A model generated the notes under the pieces. It saw nothing but the letters and a program-made list of their open reading frames with translations. It was not told the origin of the DNA and did no database searches. This document shows positions 58,764 to 60,372 of a stretch of 60,372 nucleotides of DNA, one piece after another; position 1 is the first letter of the stretch; each line of letters starts with the position of its first letter. Made by a program: the position numbers and the translations under genes. Origin of the DNA: Bradyrhizobium sp. (lineage in GTDB: Bacteria > Pseudomonadota > Alphaproteobacteria > Rhizobiales > Xanthobacteraceae); contig JAQGKC010000093.1 in assembly GCA_028290305.1 (NCBI GenBank), positions 1-60,372 of the forward strand, in the 5' to 3' direction.

Positions 58764-60044
58764 TCAGACCGCGTCCGCGACGCCGCGTGGACGAAAGCTT
58801 TCGATCAGTCGCAGCAACACGCGCGCGCCAGCATCGGCGTCAGCCACGTCCACGTGCTCGTCCGGATGATGGCTTATGCCGCCGCGGCATCGCACGAACA
58901 CCATACCGACATCTGCAATGTCGATCATCGCCATGCCGTCATGGCCGGCCCCACTCGGCAGTTCGAACACCCGATAGCCCTCGCCCGCAATGGCTTCCGC
59001 CACCTGGCTCTTGAGCCACGGCGCGCATGGCACGGTGCGGTTCTCGTGGGTGACGTCGACTTGCAGGAGCAGCTTTCGACGCCTGGCGATATTTTCGATT
59101 GTTCGCACGATATCGGCGACCGCGAGCTTGCGGTGCGCGTCCGACGCGGCCCGGATATCGATGGTGAACGATACCTGCCCCGGAATGACATTGGTCGCGC
59201 CAGGCATCGCATGGATGTATCCAACCGTCCCGACCAGTCCGCCCTCGTCGGTGCGGCAGAACTCCTCGATCGCGACAATGCATTCGGCGGCGCCTGCCAG
59301 CGCATCGCGGCGCAGCGGCATCGGCACCGTTCCGGCATGGCCGGCCATGCCGGTCAGGCTTGCCGCAAGCCGCGTTGCACCGGAAATAGCGGTCACGACT
59401 CCGACCGGGAGATTTTGGACTTCCAGCACCGGACCCTGTTCGATGTGGAGTTCGACATAGGCCAGCAATTCGCTGCGCGCCCTCGCGGCCGCTCCAATGT
59501 GGTCGGGATCCAGGCCGAATTGGGAAAGCGCATCGCGCATCGAAATTCCGGCGCTGTCCTTTACACCAAGCACGCTCTCGTCGAACGTCCCTGCGACCGC
59601 ACGGCTACCCAGCAGCGTCGATGCGAAGCGAACCCCCTCCTCGTCGGCGAATCCGATCACCTCGATGGCGAAGGGCAGCCGCCTTCCTCTTCTGTGCAAA
59701 TCGGCCACGCAGGAAATCGCCGTGATCAGTCCAAGGGGACCATCCCATTTGCCGGCATCGCGGACGGTGTCGTAATGCGAACCAAGCATCAGGCACGGCA
59801 GGCCGGGACGGTCACCCTCGTAACGGCCGCAGACGTTGCCGATCGCATCGAGATGCGCATGCATGCCGGCTTCAACCATCCAGCTCAGGATGAGGTCGGC
59901 CGCCGCGCGATGCTCCCTGGTCAGGAAGACGCGCGCAAGGTGCTCCGGCGTCTCGGAAATCGCGGCCAGCCGGTTGATCCGGCCAACGATCTCATCGCCG
60001 AGAGAGTTTTGGTGTCCGGCGCCCGGCGCGTTCATTTCACTCAT
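58764..60044 (-). CDS. M20-family allantoate amidohydrolase / N-carbamoyl-amino-acid hydrolase
   Basis: 426 residues from ATG 60044 (GGA six bases upstream). Metal ligands in LGSHYDTVRDAGKWDG (His, Asp), GFADEEGVRF (Glu-Glu), ELHIEQGPVLE (His) and GISHHPDEHV (His). The dimerisation domain has GATRLAASLTGMAGHAGTVPM and the closing loop SGAGHDGMAM. Sequence alone does not separate AllC (allantoate to ureidoglycine) from L-carbamoylases; the nearby purine-type permease and other amide hydrolases favour ureide use. Confidence 0.88.
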   Translation of the reverse strand: MSEMNAPGAGHQNSLGDEIVGRINRLAAISETPEHLARVFLTREHRAAADLILSWMVEAGMHAHLDAIGNVCGRYEGDRPGLPCLMLGSHYDTVRDAGKWDGPLGLITAISCVADLHRRGRRLPFAIEVIGFADEEGVRFASTLLGSRAVAGTFDESVLGVKDSAGISMRDALSQFGLDPDHIGAAARARSELLAYVELHIEQGPVLEVQNLPVGVVTAISGATRLAASLTGMAGHAGTVPMPLRRDALAGAAECIVAIEEFCRTDEGGLVGTVGYIHAMPGATNVIPGQVSFTIDIRAASDAHRKLAVADIVRTIENIARRRKLLLQVDVTHENRTVPCAPWLKSQVAEAIAGEGYRVFELPSGAGHDGMAMIDIADVGMVFVRCRGGISHHPDEHVDVADADAGARVLLRLIESFRPRGVADAV

Positions 60045-60250
60045 GCTATTCCAATGGCGAAGGCCGCGACGATGGCGCAACGTTGCTCGACGATCGATAC
60101 AAGTTCGGCGCCAGCGGGCAACCGAATTCAAAAATCGTCCAATGATCAGACCGGCTGCTCGGCTTTGGCGACGGCAAATCGGCGTTATGATTGCTTAAGC
60201 TGCCAGGGTCTGAACACGTCTTAAACCTGAACTTACCTTTATAGAAATTA

Positions 60251-60262
60251 TGATAATTATCA
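60251..60262. promoter_or_regulatory. Perfect palindrome in the last intergenic region
   Basis: TGATAATTATCA, a 12-base perfect palindrome 68-79 bases before the start of the gene at the right edge, in an A+T-rich stretch. A regulator-binding site is plausible; it also resembles part of a Fur box, but only over ten bases. Confidence 0.35.
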
Positions 60263-60329
60263 GATACTTGCGTGAATATGCTCATAAAAATGGCTCTGGC
60301 ACGAAGCGGAAATGCGTTAGAGTCTGGAA

Positions 60330-60372
60330 ATGCCTATCTCCGAAATCGACGAACATTTTCTGCGGCGGTCGT
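60330..60372 (+). CDS. First codons of a gene cut by the right edge
   Basis: ATG 60330 opens MPISEIDEHFLRRS and runs off the window. The ribosome-binding site is weak. Product unknown; a regulator is possible given the upstream palindrome and divergent arrangement, but 14 residues cannot show this. Confidence 0.35.
   Translation, partial: MPISEIDEHFLRRS

Noticed and set aside
1..60372. CRISPR arrays, rRNA or tRNA genes, insertion sequences, integrases
   Set aside because: Looked for regularly spaced repeats, conserved RNA sequences, transposase or integrase motifs; none seen by eye. A tRNAscan/ISfinder search would be decisive.

Overview
The window looks like chromosomal DNA of a Bradyrhizobium/Rhodopseudomonas-type alphaproteobacterium (Nitrobacteraceae). 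The evidence is high G+C coding DNA, three LivHMGFK-type ABC importers, two TctA/TctB (tripartite tricarboxylate) transporter sets, an ACC deaminase of rhizobial type, FdI-like 7Fe ferredoxins and a dctA gene behind a consensus sigma-54 promoter. This assignment rests on remembered family resemblance, not on a database search. I saw no rRNA, tRNA, CRISPR array, IS element or phage gene.

Layout. 1-5 kb: the truncated edge of an exported Pro/Ala/Lys/Glu-rich protein, then a Liv importer with fused LivG-LivF ATPases. 5-8 kb: a 5'-truncated XRE regulator and a tctBA pair without tctC. 8-23 kb: mixed accessory genes: small exported proteins, a Gly/His-rich protein with a duplicated LTXXQ-like domain, a MetE-like methyltransferase, a NitT/TauT-type ABC importer, a VOC remnant, two MFS exporters, an alpha/beta hydrolase, a nuclease, the C-terminal half of a serpin, and a paralogue of the left-edge exported protein. 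22.9-23.9 kb: acdS (ACC deaminase).

24.5-46.4 kb is the most interesting part, an apparent catabolic island. It carries a Rieske oxygenase with its ferredoxin, a gamma-glutamyltransferase-like hydrolase, a class II aldolase, two flavin monooxygenase-type enzymes, a complete Liv importer, a GntR/FCD regulator, a second ferredoxin with an NADPH-ferredoxin reductase, a molybdopterin oxidoreductase, a TctA/B/C transporter, and a UbiD decarboxylase with its UbiX flavin prenyltransferase. Consensus or near-consensus sigma-54 promoters (GG-N10-GC) lie in front of ubiD, tctA, livH and the Rieske gene. A shared TGT-TTCATTTC-ACA-like box recurs at the promoters of ubiD, tctA, livH, a flavoprotein gene and, more weakly, the GntR gene. 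I infer a co-regulated uptake and degradation pathway for an unidentified aromatic or related carboxylic acid.

46.5-60.4 kb looks like a nitrogen-scavenging region: a class I glutamine amidotransferase, an NCS2 purine/pyrimidine-type permease, a biuret-hydrolase-like cysteine hydrolase, a formamidase, a cytosine-deaminase-like amidohydrolase with altered active-site residues, and a Liv importer in which LivM, LivG and LivF are one polypeptide. It ends with dctA behind a sigma-54 promoter, an allantoate amidohydrolase/carbamoylase, and the first codons of one more gene.
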